DNA of 64,000 bases from DASSFZ01 sp035283185 (GCA_035283185.1 DATEUJ010000119.1:1-64000); one strand, 5' to 3'. Shown: positions 51,293-59,942, counted from the first letter of the stretch. Notes: generated by a model not told the origin, from the sequence alone. Translations and numbers: made by a program.

Positions 51293-52627
51293 ATGAGCAA
51301 CGCGACACTACACGTAGACGTTCATTATCTGACCCGCGTCGAGGGGCACGGCAACATCGTCGTCGACGTCGAGCGCGGCGAGCTGAAACGCTGCGAGCTG
51401 CAGATTGTCGAGACGCCGCGCTTCTTCGAGGCGATGCTCCTTGGGCGACCGTACACTGAGGCGCCGCATATCGCGTCGCGCATTTGTGGCATCTGCTCCG
51501 TCGGGCACGCGACGACCTCGCTGCTGGCGGTCGAGGCCGCGCTGGGCGTGAAGCCTTCCGAGCAGACGCAGGTGCTGCGCAAGCTGAACTTTCTCGGCGA
51601 GATCCTCGACAGCCACGTCCTCCACGCGTACATGCTGGTCGCGCCGGACCTGCTCGGCGTGGGCAGCGTGGTGCCGCTGGCGCGCAGCCATCGGGAAGTC
51701 GTGCTGCGCGCGCTGCGCATGAAGAAACTGGCGGGCGACCTGTGCGCCGTCGTCGGCGGGCGCCACACGCATCCGCTCACACTGACCGTCGGAGGGTTCA
51801 CGCGTCTCCCGTACCGGAGCGATCTGGAGGAGCTGCGCGCCCGCCTGGAAGCCGCTCGCCAGGATGTGGATGCCACGGTCGAATTGTTCCAATCGCTCGC
51901 CCTGCCGGATTTCGAGCGCGAGACCGAGTACGTTGCGCTGCGAAGTCCCCGACCAAAGGGAGTGGGGCGCCGGCCCGGCGAGTATGCTTTCGTCGGCGTC
52001 GCCGGCGCGACCATCACGTCGAGCGACGGTTACCAGATGCACATCGCCGATTATCGCGAGCTGACGAATGAGTTCCTGGTGTCCCATTCGACCGCGAAAC
52101 ATACCCGGCATCGCCGCGACGCGTACATGGTCGGCGCGCTGGCGCGATTCAACCTCAACTACGACCAGTTGTGCGCGCGCGCCCAGGCGGCGGCCACGGC
52201 GCTGGGATTGAAGCCGGTGTGCACTAACCCGTACCTGAACACGATCGCCCAGGTGGTCGAGATCGCGCACTGCGTCGAGTCGGCCATCACGCTCGTCGAC
52301 GCGCTGCTGGAGCGCGGCGTCCAGCCCGAGGCGCTGCCGCCTGTCGAAGTGCGAGCGGGCGAGGGCGTGGGCGCGTGCGAAGTTCCGCGCGGCACACTGT
52401 ATCATCACTATCGCCTGGGCGACGACGGCCGCATCACCGGCGCAAACTGCATTATCCCGACGGGGCAGAACCTGGCGAATATCGAAGCCGACATGCGCGC
52501 GCTCGTGCCTCGCCTGCTCGATCGGCCGCAATACGAGGTCCGGCTGGCGCTGGAGATGTTGGTGCGCGCCTACGATCCGTGCATCTCGTGCTCGACGCAC
52601 ATGCTTGACGTGACTTTTGAAGTTTGA
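51293..52627 (+). CDS. Group 3b-type [NiFe] hydrogenase large subunit, with repeat insertion
   Basis: A 444-residue catalytic subunit. The L1 motif is RICGICSVGH (residues ~63-72) and the L2 motif DPCISCSTHML near the C-terminus, providing the four Ni-binding cysteines; L2 sequence fits group 3b. The C-terminal MLDVTFEV follows the L2 His and would be cleaved by the maturation protease. A repeat-encoded peptide (LRSPRPKGVGRRP, residues ~217-229) sits between the two halves. The last codons and the stop are part of a period-7 array that follows. Confidence 0.93.
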   Translation: MSNATLHVDVHYLTRVEGHGNIVVDVERGELKRCELQIVETPRFFEAMLLGRPYTEAPHIASRICGICSVGHATTSLLAVEAALGVKPSEQTQVLRKLNFLGEILDSHVLHAYMLVAPDLLGVGSVVPLARSHREVVLRALRMKKLAGDLCAVVGGRHTHPLTLTVGGFTRLPYRSDLEELRARLEAARQDVDATVELFQSLALPDFERETEYVALRSPRPKGVGRRPGEYAFVGVAGATITSSDGYQMHIADYRELTNEFLVSHSTAKHTRHRRDAYMVGALARFNLNYDQLCARAQAAATALGLKPVCTNPYLNTIAQVVEIAHCVESAITLVDALLERGVQPEALPPVEVRAGEGVGACEVPRGTLYHHYRLGDDGRITGANCIIPTGQNLANIEADMRALVPRLLDRPQYEVRLALEMLVRAYDPCISCSTHMLDVTFEV

Positions 52628-52672
52628 TTTTGGAGTTTGGATTTTGACGTTTGGAGTTTGGAAGCTCGAGTG
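52613..52672. repeat. Period-7 array (TTTGGAG/TTTGGAT) at the hydrogenase large-subunit end
   Basis: About seven heptamers of the TTTGGAG type run from the last codons of the large subunit to just before the protease start. The stop codon of the large subunit lies inside the array. Confidence 0.75.
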
Positions 52673-52675
52673 ATC

Positions 52676-53305
52676 ATGCCTGCAAAACAGACGCTGGTTC
52701 TGGGGCTAGGCAATCCCTTGCGCGGGGACGATGGCCTCGGCCCGGCTGTGATACGCTGGATGCAGGCGCGGGGCTTGCCGCGCGGCGTGACGGCGATCGA
52801 CGGTGGAACGCGGGGTCTGGATGTGCTCCTGACGCTCGCCGAATATCGCCGCGTGTTCATCGTCGACGCAGCCGGCGTCGGGCGCGCGCCGGGCGAGTGG
52901 CTGCGCCTTGTCCTGCGAAGTCCCCGACCGAACCCCCGCACACGGCAGGCGAGGGCAGGCCCCCTGCTGGGGGCAGGTGGAGTAGGGGGCGTCGAGACGC
53001 CGGCGCTGTCGTGCCACGCCGCGGGGCTTGCCGACGCGCTCGCCTTGGGCGCAGCCCTGGGCGTGCTGCCCGAGCAGGTGATCATCTTCGGCGTCCAGCC
53101 GGCGCGGGTCGACTGCGAAGCCTGCCCTGAGCGAAGTCGAAGGGTCCCCGACCCTGACTTTGACTCTGAGTGTAGCGAAGAGGAAGAGGAAGGGGAGTGG
53201 GGGTCGCCGGGACTGAGTGCTGAAGTTCGGAAGGCCGTGCCCGCAGTGGGCCGCGCTATTCTGAACGAAATAGGGAGTCAAGATGGCCAAAATCCTGATC
53301 ATTGA
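52676..53305 (+). CDS. [NiFe] hydrogenase maturation protease (HyaD/HycI-type), repeat-expanded
   Basis: A 209-residue aspartate-independent nickel-sensing endopeptidase that trims the large subunit C-terminus. LVLGLGNPLRGDDGLGPAVI, IDGGTRGLDVLLTL, VFIVDAAGVG and a VQPARVDC-type end match the family. Typical members are ~150 residues. Two repeat-encoded stretches (residues ~80-108, starting LRSPRPNPRTRQ, and ~146-160, CEACPERSRR) plus an acidic tail explain the excess. ATG 52676 is chosen. It overlaps the next gene by 23 nt. Confidence 0.88.
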   Translation: MPAKQTLVLGLGNPLRGDDGLGPAVIRWMQARGLPRGVTAIDGGTRGLDVLLTLAEYRRVFIVDAAGVGRAPGEWLRLVLRSPRPNPRTRQARAGPLLGAGGVGGVETPALSCHAAGLADALALGAALGVLPEQVIIFGVQPARVDCEACPERSRRVPDPDFDSECSEEEEEGEWGSPGLSAEVRKAVPAVGRAILNEIGSQDGQNPDH

Positions 53306-53702
53306 CGACGATCCTGACATCGTCCTTGCCATGCGACTGTGCCTGCAAGGCGCGGGTCACGATGCCTTCGATGCGAAGAACGGGCAAGAGGGCCTGCGCA
53401 TGGTGCCGGAGATCAAGCCGGACTTGATCATCCTCGACGTGATGATGGACACGACGACCGAGGGCTTCCAGGTGTCGCTCAAGCTGCGCAGCCCGGATCC
53501 CGGCTCGCCGCTGGCGGCTTACCGCCGCATCCCGATCTTGATGCTCACGGCCTTGCACAGCACGACCGACCTGCGCTTCGGGCCGGATGAGGACTACCTG
53601 CCGGTCGACGCGTTCGTGGACAAGCCGATAGACCCCGACAAGCTCGTCCGGCAGGTGGATGCCATGCTGGCCAAGAGTCGGCATCCGGAAGGCGGTGAAT
53701 GA
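53283..53702 (+). CDS. Stand-alone response regulator receiver protein
   Basis: A 139-residue CheY-like protein: KILIIDDDPDIVLAMRL, phospho-acceptor Asp in DLIILDVMMDTTTEG, Thr in MLTALHST and Lys in AFVDKPIDPDKL. It has no output domain. ATGA overlap with the kinase gene downstream implies a dedicated pair inserted in the hydrogenase operon. Confidence 0.92.
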   Translation: MAKILIIDDDPDIVLAMRLCLQGAGHDAFDAKNGQEGLRMVPEIKPDLIILDVMMDTTTEGFQVSLKLRSPDPGSPLAAYRRIPILMLTALHSTTDLRFGPDEDYLPVDAFVDKPIDPDKLVRQVDAMLAKSRHPEGGE

Positions 53703-55501
53703 CAGACCTGGATGGATCGCCCGGGCGGCCCGACGTGCCCGCGGCGGCAGACCTGATCCATAACAACGCACGCCTGATCCGCATGCGCTGGCTGGCAGGA
53801 ATTGCGGTGCTGGCGGGCACGGCGTTCGGCGCGCACGTGGCAGGAGCGCCTCTGCCTGCGCTGTCGCTGTACGTGCTGGGGGCGATCATCCTGGCTTATA
53901 ATACGCTGGTCAAGTACGCCTCGCGCCGCGCCGGCGCACGCCGGCCGGCCTTGATCACGACGGTTCAGATCGCCTTCGATTGGCTGGCGCTGGCCGCGTT
54001 CGTGCATTTCACCGGCGGCGTCGAGAGTCCCGCCATCGCCTTCTTTCTTTTCTACGTGCTGCTGGCTTCGATCCTGCTGCCGGGCCGCACGGCATTCACG
54101 TACGCCGTCCTGGTGATCGGCCTGGTCGTCGTCCTCGTGGTCTTGGAGGCGGCTGGCGTGTTGCCGCACTACCACGTGATACCCGCCCTGCCGGAAAGCC
54201 TGTATCGCGATCCGCTCTACGTCACGGCCATCCTGGCCTTCTTTGGTGTGACGCTCCTGGTCATCGTCAGTCTCGCGGCCCCGGTGCTGCACGAATTTCG
54301 CGATCACCAGCGGCGGCTCGCGACGCTGTATCAGAGCGTCCAGGCTCTCCCGAGCAGCCTGGATCTGCCGCGCGTCCTCGACCAGCTTGTGCATGGCGTG
54401 ACGCACGCGCTTCAGGCGAAAGCGGCTTCCATCCGCCTGCTGGATGAGACCGGCCGGCAGTTGAAGGTGACGGCTGCCTACGGCCTGAGCCAGGCGTACC
54501 TGGAGAAAGGGCCGGTGGAGGTCGACCAAAGCCTGATCGACCAGGAAGCACTGCGCGGCCGGCCGATCATCGTCGAAGATACGGCCGACGACCGGCGACT
54601 CCAATATCCGGCCGAAGTCCTGGCCGAGGGCATCCACTCGATCTTGTGCGTGGCGCTGATCGGGCGGCGCCGGCCGCTGGGCGTGCTGCGCGTCTATGGC
54701 TGGCAGCCCCATTTCTTCACCGAGAAGGATATCGACTTCGTCGCGACGGTGGCGCGCCAGGGCGCGATGGCTATCGAGAACGCGATGAGTTACGGCGAGC
54801 TGCAGCGCGCGGACGCGACGAAGTCGCAATTCGTGCGCGCGGTGACGCACGAGCTGCGCTCGCCTGTCGTCGCGTCGCAGAGCCTGCTGCGCGCCGTGCT
54901 GCGCGACCTGGCCGGCGGCCTGAACGACTTGCAGCGCGACATTCTGGGCCGCCTGTCGGAGCGTCTGAACGCGCTGCAAATGTTGATCGACGATCTGCTG
55001 GACCTGGCGGCCGGCAAGGTCGAGGGCCTGGAGGGCGCGCTGGCGCCGGTATCCGTCGAAGCGATGGTGCTCGGCATCGTCGATCGCCTGTCGAGCCAGG
55101 CCGAAGAGAAGAAGGTCGATCTTCGGGTTGATTACGTGCCGCGCGGCCTATCCGTGATGGCGAGCGAAGACGGCCTGAGCCGGATCTTTCTCAACCTGAT
55201 CGGCAACGCGGTGAAGTACACACCTGCAGGCGGGAAAGTCGACGTCGAGTTGGAGCAGCGCGGCGACGACGTGGTCGTCACCGTCGCCGACACAGGTATC
55301 GGAATCCCCGAGGTGGACGTGCCGCACATCTTTGAGGAGTTCTATCGAGCCAGCAACGTCAAGCAAAACGGACTGACCGGCACGGGCCTGGGGCTGGCCA
55401 TCGTCAAGGACCTCGTCGAGCGCTACGGCGGGCGCGTCTCCGTGCGCAGCAAGCCCGGCGAAGGCTCGACCTTCACGGTCGTGTTACCACTGGCAGGCTG
55501 A
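53699..55501 (+). CDS. Membrane sensor histidine kinase with GAF domain
   Basis: A 600-residue kinase. Six or so hydrophobic segments (residues ~30-200) form a membrane input module, followed by a GAF domain (LDLPRVLDQLVHGVTHAL ... GVLRVYGWQPHFFTEKDI), the H-box AVTHELRSPVVASQSL, N-box LNLIGNAVKYTPAGG, and GTGLGLAIVKDLVERYGG. It is coupled to the receiver protein upstream. The signal may be redox- or hydrogen-related given the context; that is inference. Confidence 0.92.
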   Translation: MTDLDGSPGRPDVPAAADLIHNNARLIRMRWLAGIAVLAGTAFGAHVAGAPLPALSLYVLGAIILAYNTLVKYASRRAGARRPALITTVQIAFDWLALAAFVHFTGGVESPAIAFFLFYVLLASILLPGRTAFTYAVLVIGLVVVLVVLEAAGVLPHYHVIPALPESLYRDPLYVTAILAFFGVTLLVIVSLAAPVLHEFRDHQRRLATLYQSVQALPSSLDLPRVLDQLVHGVTHALQAKAASIRLLDETGRQLKVTAAYGLSQAYLEKGPVEVDQSLIDQEALRGRPIIVEDTADDRRLQYPAEVLAEGIHSILCVALIGRRRPLGVLRVYGWQPHFFTEKDIDFVATVARQGAMAIENAMSYGELQRADATKSQFVRAVTHELRSPVVASQSLLRAVLRDLAGGLNDLQRDILGRLSERLNALQMLIDDLLDLAAGKVEGLEGALAPVSVEAMVLGIVDRLSSQAEEKKVDLRVDYVPRGLSVMASEDGLSRIFLNLIGNAVKYTPAGGKVDVELEQRGDDVVVTVADTGIGIPEVDVPHIFEEFYRASNVKQNGLTGTGLGLAIVKDLVERYGGRVSVRSKPGEGSTFTVVLPLAG

Positions 55502-55534
55502 CAAAGGACTGGTAGGAAGGTGTCATCGGATAGA

Positions 55535-55576
55535 CAACGAATCAACGAATGCGCCCCCGCATTCGTTGATTCGTTG
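55535..55576. repeat. 19-bp perfect palindrome after the kinase gene
   Basis: CAACGAATCAACGAATGCG and its reverse complement flank CCCC. There is no T-tract. The rest of 55502-55846 holds a second imperfect pair (TTGGCAAGTATCC / GGAATACTTGCCAA at about 55628-55707) but no gene. Confidence 0.75.
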
Positions 55577-55846
55577 CACATTCGTTGACACCGGTGGATC
55601 GAAATCTATTTGTGAACCAGCGCCGAAATTGGCAAGTATCCCACTATCGACCTGGGCGATGGCGAGTTCATTTTGATCCTCGGCTGTGCCGGAATACTTG
55701 CCAATCCGTGTAATCTGCCTGCCCTCGCCTGCTGTGTGCGGGGGTGGGAAATCCGTGTGTCGTGTATCGAATGGGCAACAGAGGCATGACAGATGTTACT
55801 TGAGTCACCGGCAAAGTCGAGTATTATGTAGGGTGGAGGAAAAACC

Positions 55847-56218
55847 ATGCACGAGCTGCCTGTCGTCGAAAACATCCTGGAGATCGCCCTGCAGCGCGCG
55901 AAAGAGGCCGGCGCGAAGCACATCACCGATCTGCACCTGGTCGTCGGCCCCCTGTCTTCGGTCGTCGACGAGCCGGTGCAGTTCTACTGGGACATGGTGA
56001 GTAAAGGGACGCCTGCCGAAGGGGCGCGCCTGCATTTCCGCCGCGTGCCGATCGAGCTAGAGTGCCTGGCGTGCAGCCTGCGATATACGGGCGGCGAGGA
56101 CGACCTCGCCTGCCCGGCGTGCGACAGCGGCCGGATCAAGATGCTGGCGGGCGAGGAGTTCTATCTCGAAGCGATCGACGTCGACGAGGGCGAGCCTGTT
56201 CCGGCTGCACAAGCGTGA
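55847..56218 (+). CDS. hypA: Hydrogenase nickel-insertion accessory protein HypA
   Basis: A 123-residue HypA. The N-terminal MHELPVVENILEIALQRAKE carries the Ni-binding His2. The zinc domain has CLACSLRYTG and CPACDS. HypA delivers nickel with HypB to the large subunit. GGTGGAGGAAAAACC precedes the ATG. No hypB follows. Confidence 0.94.
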   Translation: MHELPVVENILEIALQRAKEAGAKHITDLHLVVGPLSSVVDEPVQFYWDMVSKGTPAEGARLHFRRVPIELECLACSLRYTGGEDDLACPACDSGRIKMLAGEEFYLEAIDVDEGEPVPAAQA

Positions 56219-56221
56219 TTA

Positions 56222-56290
56222 GCCACAGAGACACGGAGACACAGAGGATCATAAAGGTCACTTCTCAGTGCCTCCGCGCCTCTGTGGCAA
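56222..56290. repeat. GCCACAGAGACACGGAGACA interspersed palindrome
   Basis: GCCACAGAGACACGG and CCTCTGTGGC form an imperfect inverted repeat between hypA and hypF, a commonly dispersed type. Confidence 0.55.
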
Positions 56291-56309
56291 GATCTGAATA
56301 GTCACCAGA

Positions 56310-58856
56310 ATGAGTGAGTTGCGAGGAGCACGAATACACATCACCGGCGTCGTGCAGGGCGTCGGCTTCCGGCCGTTCGTGTATGGCCTGGCGACACGGC
56401 TGTCGCTGCGCGGCTGGGTGCGCAACACGTCGGCCGGCGTCGACATCGAGGCCGACGGATCGCCCGAAGTCCTGGATCAGTTCGTGCGCGCGCTGCGTGA
56501 CGAAGCCCCGCCGCTCGCGCGCATCGACTCGATGCAGGTCGAGGCGCGCCGCGCCAACGGCTTCACGACCTTCGAGATCGTTCACTCCGAGCCTGTGCCC
56601 GGCGCGTTTCTGCCGGTCTCGCCCGACGTGTGCGTGTGCGCCGACTGCCTGCGCGAGATGCGCGATCCGGGCGATCGACGCTATCGCTACCCGTTCGTCA
56701 ACTGCACCAACTGCGGGCCGCGCTTCACGATCATCAAAGACATCCCGTACGACCGCCCGCTCACGACGATGGCGCCGTTCGAGATGTGTCCCGAGTGCGC
56801 CGCCGAGTACGCCGACCCGCTCGATCGCCGCTTCCACGCGCAGCCGGTGGCATGTCCCGCCTGCGGTCCAAAAGTGAGACTAGAGATTAGAGATTCAGCG
56901 CTCCTGGCTTCCAGTCTCCAGTCTCCAATCCCCAATCTCCAACCTCTAACAGGCGAAGATGCTATTCAGGCCGCTTGTCGTCTGCTGGCGCAAGGCAAAA
57001 TCGTCGCCGTCAAGGGTCTGGGCGGCTTCCACCTCGCGTGCGACGCGACGAATGACGCCGCCGTGACCGAATTGCGCCGCCGCAAGGGGCGCATCGACAA
57101 GCCTTTTGCGCTGATGATGCCCGACGTCGAGACCGTCGAGCAGTTCTGCGACGTGTCCGCCGAAGAGCGAGCGCTGCTCGAATCGCCCCAACGCCCGATC
57201 GTCCTCCTGCGCAGGCGATCCGGCGAACCCACCGCCCGGCGCATCTCCGACGCGGTCGCCCCCCACCAGTCCACACTCGGCGTCATGCTGCCCTACACGC
57301 CACTGCACTACTTGCTGGTGGCGGATGGCGTATCGCATATCGCATATCGCGTATCGCGTATCGCAGAGTATAGTCCCCGAAGCGAAGCGGAGCGGGATGG
57401 CACATGGCACGACACCGATGATCGGCTATCAGCCATCGGCTATCAGCCATCCGCTATCAGCCACCAGCTATCAGCTATCAGCCATCAGCTACCAGCCATC
57501 GTCCTCACCAGCGGCAACTTCAACGAGGAGCCGATCGCGACGGATAATGAGGATGCTCTGACTCGGCTTGCTCCCCTGGCTGACGCGTTCCTGCTGCACG
57601 ACCGCGACATTCACGTGCGCTGCGACGATTCGGTTGTGCGCGTGTTCGCCCCCACCCCTGACCCCTCCCCCGCACGCAGGGGAGGGGATGGGGTGGGGGT
57701 CACCATCCTCCGCCGCTCGCGCGGATACGCGCCGTACCCGGTGCGGCTGCCCTTCGACGCGCCGCCGATCCTCGCCGCCGGCGCAGAGCTGAAGAACACC
57801 TTCTGCGTGACACGGGAGGGATACGCCTTTCTCAGCCACCACATCGGCGACATGGAGAACTACGAGACGCTGCGCTCGTTCGAGGACGGCGTGGCGCACT
57901 TCGAGCGCCTGTTCCGTATCAAGCCCGAAATCATCGCCTACGACCTGCACCCCAACTATCTCGCCACCCGCTACGCGCTCGATCGGGCGGAGCGAGACGG
58001 CATTCGCGCCGTCGGCGTGCAGCACCACCACGCGCACGTCGCCGCGTGCATGGCCGAGAACGGGCTGGCGGGCGAGCGTCCCGTCATCGGCGTCGCGTTC
58101 GACGGCACAGGCTACGGAACCGACGGCGCGATCTGGGGCGGCGAATTCCTCGTCGCGGATTACCGTGGCTTCGAGCGGGCGGGGCATCTGGCTTACGTCC
58201 CGTTGCCCGGCGGCGACGCAGCCACGCGCAACCCGTATCGAATCGCGCTGAGCTACCTGCATCACGCCGGCATCGAGTGGACGGAAGACCTGCCTCCGGT
58301 GAAGGCCGCCACGCGAAGCGGCCATCAGCTATCAGCCATCCGCCATCAGCTCAAGACCGGCCTCAACGCGCCGCCCACGTCGAGCATGGGGCGCTTGTTC
58401 GATGCCGTCGCGTCGATCGCGGGTGTGCGCCAGTCGGTCAACTACGAAGGGCAGGCGGCGATTGAGTTGGAGGCGTTGGCGGAGAAAACGGAGATTGGAG
58501 ATTGGAGATTGGAGATTCGACGCGGCGAGCGGGATATTTATCTGGTGGAAGCTGCGCCGGTGATTCGGGCTACCGTTGACGACGTTCGTGCGGGTGTGCC
58601 CGTGCCGGTTATCTCGGCGCGGTTTCACAATGCCGTCGCGGAGATGGTGCGCGATGTGTGCTTGCGGATCAGAGAGGATCGTGGCCTGAACGAAGTCGCG
58701 CTGAGCGGCGGCGTCTTCCAGAACGTCACGCTGCTGAAGCGGACGCTCGAACTGCTCCGCGCGGCGGGATTCACCGTGTACACGCATCACATCGTCCCGC
58801 CGAACGACGGTGGCCTCGCCCTCGGCCAGGCGATCCTGGCGGCTTGCAATTACTAA
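56310..58856 (+). CDS. hypF: Carbamoyltransferase HypF, with multiple in-frame repeat insertions
   Basis: An 848-residue HypF (usual length ~760) that makes the CN ligands of the NiFe site from carbamoyl phosphate. Order: acylphosphatase domain (VVQGVGFRPFVYGLA), two zinc fingers (CADCLREM ... CTNCGPRF; CPECAAEY ... CPACGPK), YrdC-like domain (LGGFHLACDATND, LTSGNFNEEPIATDN), Kae1-like domain (VQHHHAHVAACMAE, GVAFDGTGYGTDG, SSMGRLFDAVA, ALSGGVFQNVTLL). Repeat-encoded inserts lie at 56876-56953, 57324-57365 with 57424-57500, 57649-57700, 58320-58350 and 58491-58518, all between conserved blocks and all keeping the frame. Confidence 0.93.
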   Translation: MSELRGARIHITGVVQGVGFRPFVYGLATRLSLRGWVRNTSAGVDIEADGSPEVLDQFVRALRDEAPPLARIDSMQVEARRANGFTTFEIVHSEPVPGAFLPVSPDVCVCADCLREMRDPGDRRYRYPFVNCTNCGPRFTIIKDIPYDRPLTTMAPFEMCPECAAEYADPLDRRFHAQPVACPACGPKVRLEIRDSALLASSLQSPIPNLQPLTGEDAIQAACRLLAQGKIVAVKGLGGFHLACDATNDAAVTELRRRKGRIDKPFALMMPDVETVEQFCDVSAEERALLESPQRPIVLLRRRSGEPTARRISDAVAPHQSTLGVMLPYTPLHYLLVADGVSHIAYRVSRIAEYSPRSEAERDGTWHDTDDRLSAIGYQPSAISHQLSAISHQLPAIVLTSGNFNEEPIATDNEDALTRLAPLADAFLLHDRDIHVRCDDSVVRVFAPTPDPSPARRGGDGVGVTILRRSRGYAPYPVRLPFDAPPILAAGAELKNTFCVTREGYAFLSHHIGDMENYETLRSFEDGVAHFERLFRIKPEIIAYDLHPNYLATRYALDRAERDGIRAVGVQHHHAHVAACMAENGLAGERPVIGVAFDGTGYGTDGAIWGGEFLVADYRGFERAGHLAYVPLPGGDAATRNPYRIALSYLHHAGIEWTEDLPPVKAATRSGHQLSAIRHQLKTGLNAPPTSSMGRLFDAVASIAGVRQSVNYEGQAAIELEALAEKTEIGDWRLEIRRGERDIYLVEAAPVIRATVDDVRAGVPVPVISARFHNAVAEMVRDVCLRIREDRGLNEVALSGGVFQNVTLLKRTLELLRAAGFTVYTHHIVPPNDGGLALGQAILAACNY
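56876..56953. repeat. Inverted pair of period-7 arrays inside hypF (1)
   Basis: GAGACTA/GAGATTA units then CCAGTCT/CCAATCT units, encoding RLEIRDSALLASSLQSPIPN just after the second zinc finger. Confidence 0.8.
57324..57500. repeat. Two period-7 arrays inside the hypF YrdC domain (2)
   Basis: Six TATCGCA/TATCGCG heptamers (57324-57365) and eleven GCTATCA/GCCATCA-type heptamers (57424-57500). The second gives a 7-residue protein repeat (SAIGYQP, SAISHQL, SAISHQL). Together they add about 50 residues directly before the conserved IVLTSGN motif. Confidence 0.85.
57649..57700. repeat. CCCCTCCCC/GGGGAGGGG palindrome inside hypF (3)
   Basis: CCCACCCCTGACCCCTCCCC and GGGGAGGGGATGGGGTGGGG flank a short loop and encode APTPDPSPARRGGDGVGV in frame. 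Confidence 0.8.
58320..58350. repeat. Period-7 array inside hypF (4)
   Basis: Four or so GCCATCA/GCTATCA heptamers encoding GHQLSAIRHQL, next to the conserved SSMGRLFDAVA motif. Confidence 0.75.
58491..58518. repeat. Period-7 array inside hypF (5)
   Basis: Four GAGATTG heptamers encoding EIGDWRLEI in the Kae1-like domain. Confidence 0.75.
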
Positions 58857-58891
58857 TTACTGATTACTGATCACTGATCACTGATCACTGG
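58849..58891. repeat. Period-7 array (AATTACT/GATCACT) between hypF and hypC
   Basis: Six heptamers; the first provides the last codon and stop of hypF, and the end forms the CTGGAG ribosome-binding site of hypC. Confidence 0.8.
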
Positions 58892-58902
58892 AGCGGCAAA
58901 AA

Positions 58903-59205
58903 ATGTGCCTCGGCATCCCCGGCAAAATCACCGACATCTACGAAGCGAACGGCCTGCAGATGGGCAAGGTCGACTTTGGTGGCGTCACGAAGGAAGTCTG
59001 CCTGGCCTACGTGCCGGAGGCGAAGGTTGGCGATTATACGATCATCCACGTCGGCTTCGCGCTCAATCTGCTGAACGAGGCCGAGGCGTTGGAGACGCTC
59101 GAGCTGATACGGCAGATCGGCGCGCTGGACGAGGAGCTTGGCCTGTCGCCTGAGAGGACGACTGCGAAGGATTATACGGATGGTGGCTCCTCAATATCTG
59201 TGTAA
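58903..59205 (+). CDS. hypC: Hydrogenase assembly chaperone HypC
   Basis: A 100-residue HypC. MCLGIPGKITDIYEANGLQM has the essential Cys2 that binds the Fe(CN)2CO intermediate with HypD; VGDYTIIHVGFALNLLNEAEA is characteristic. The last ~15 residues (KDYTDGGSSISV) are encoded by the ATCCGTGTAA-type interspersed repeat. Confidence 0.94.
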   Translation: MCLGIPGKITDIYEANGLQMGKVDFGGVTKEVCLAYVPEAKVGDYTIIHVGFALNLLNEAEALETLELIRQIGALDEELGLSPERTTAKDYTDGGSSISV

Positions 59206-59282
59206 TCCGTGTCATCCGTGGTTAAATGGACTTCGTGCTTTCGTGTCTTGGTGGTAAGAATCTCACAAAGGGAGGACGGACG

Positions 59283-59942
59283 ATGGCAGGAGCAGACGTT
59301 GCGAAGATCGATCACAGCGATGTGCCCATTCGGTTGTTCAAGTCGGATTTCTTGGAGTTCTTCACACACATCCACCCGGCGGTCGTGGTCGCCATCTGGC
59401 TGCCGGTGGCGCTGTACTTTCTGGCCCAGGCTATCTACAACGTGGCGCCTGGCGCGTCGACGGCCTATATCCCCATAGGTTTCTTCCTGGGCATGTTCGT
59501 CTGGACGTTCACCGAGTACACGGTGCACCGCTTCGTCTTCCACTTCGCGCCGAAGAATCCGCCGGCGTGGCTTGAGCGGCTGATCTTCCTGTTTCACGGC
59601 GTGCACCACGCGCAGCCGCAGTTGAAGACTCGGCTGGTCATGCCGCCAGTCGTCAGCGTCCCGATAGCCTTCATCTTCTACGGCCTGTTCGGCCTGGTCG
59701 TCGGCGCGTGGATCGGCGCGCCGCAGTGGATCGCACCGCTGTTCTCGGGCTTCATCATCGGCTATCTGGCCTACGACCTCATCCATTACGCGACGCACCA
59801 CTTCCCGATGCGCTGGGGCTTCCTGAAGTTCCTGAAGCGCTATCACATGATGCATCACTACAAGACGCCGGATGCGCGCTTCGGCGTCAGCTCGCCGCTG
59901 TGGGACAAGGTCTTCGGCACGATGCCGGCGGAGTCGGATTGA
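59283..59942 (+). CDS. Fatty acid 2-hydroxylase/sterol desaturase-family membrane protein
   Basis: A 219-residue di-iron membrane hydroxylase. Histidine clusters are EYTVHRFVFH, LFHGVHHAQP, DLIHYATHHF and RYHMMHHYK, the full set for the FA2H/Scs7-like family, with four hydrophobic spans. It should hydroxylate fatty acyl chains of membrane lipids using O2. ATG 59283 follows AAGGGAGGACGG. It is in the same direction as the hyp genes but has no known role in hydrogenase maturation. Confidence 0.88.
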   Translation: MAGADVAKIDHSDVPIRLFKSDFLEFFTHIHPAVVVAIWLPVALYFLAQAIYNVAPGASTAYIPIGFFLGMFVWTFTEYTVHRFVFHFAPKNPPAWLERLIFLFHGVHHAQPQLKTRLVMPPVVSVPIAFIFYGLFGLVVGAWIGAPQWIAPLFSGFIIGYLAYDLIHYATHHFPMRWGFLKFLKRYHMMHHYKTPDARFGVSSPLWDKVFGTMPAESD

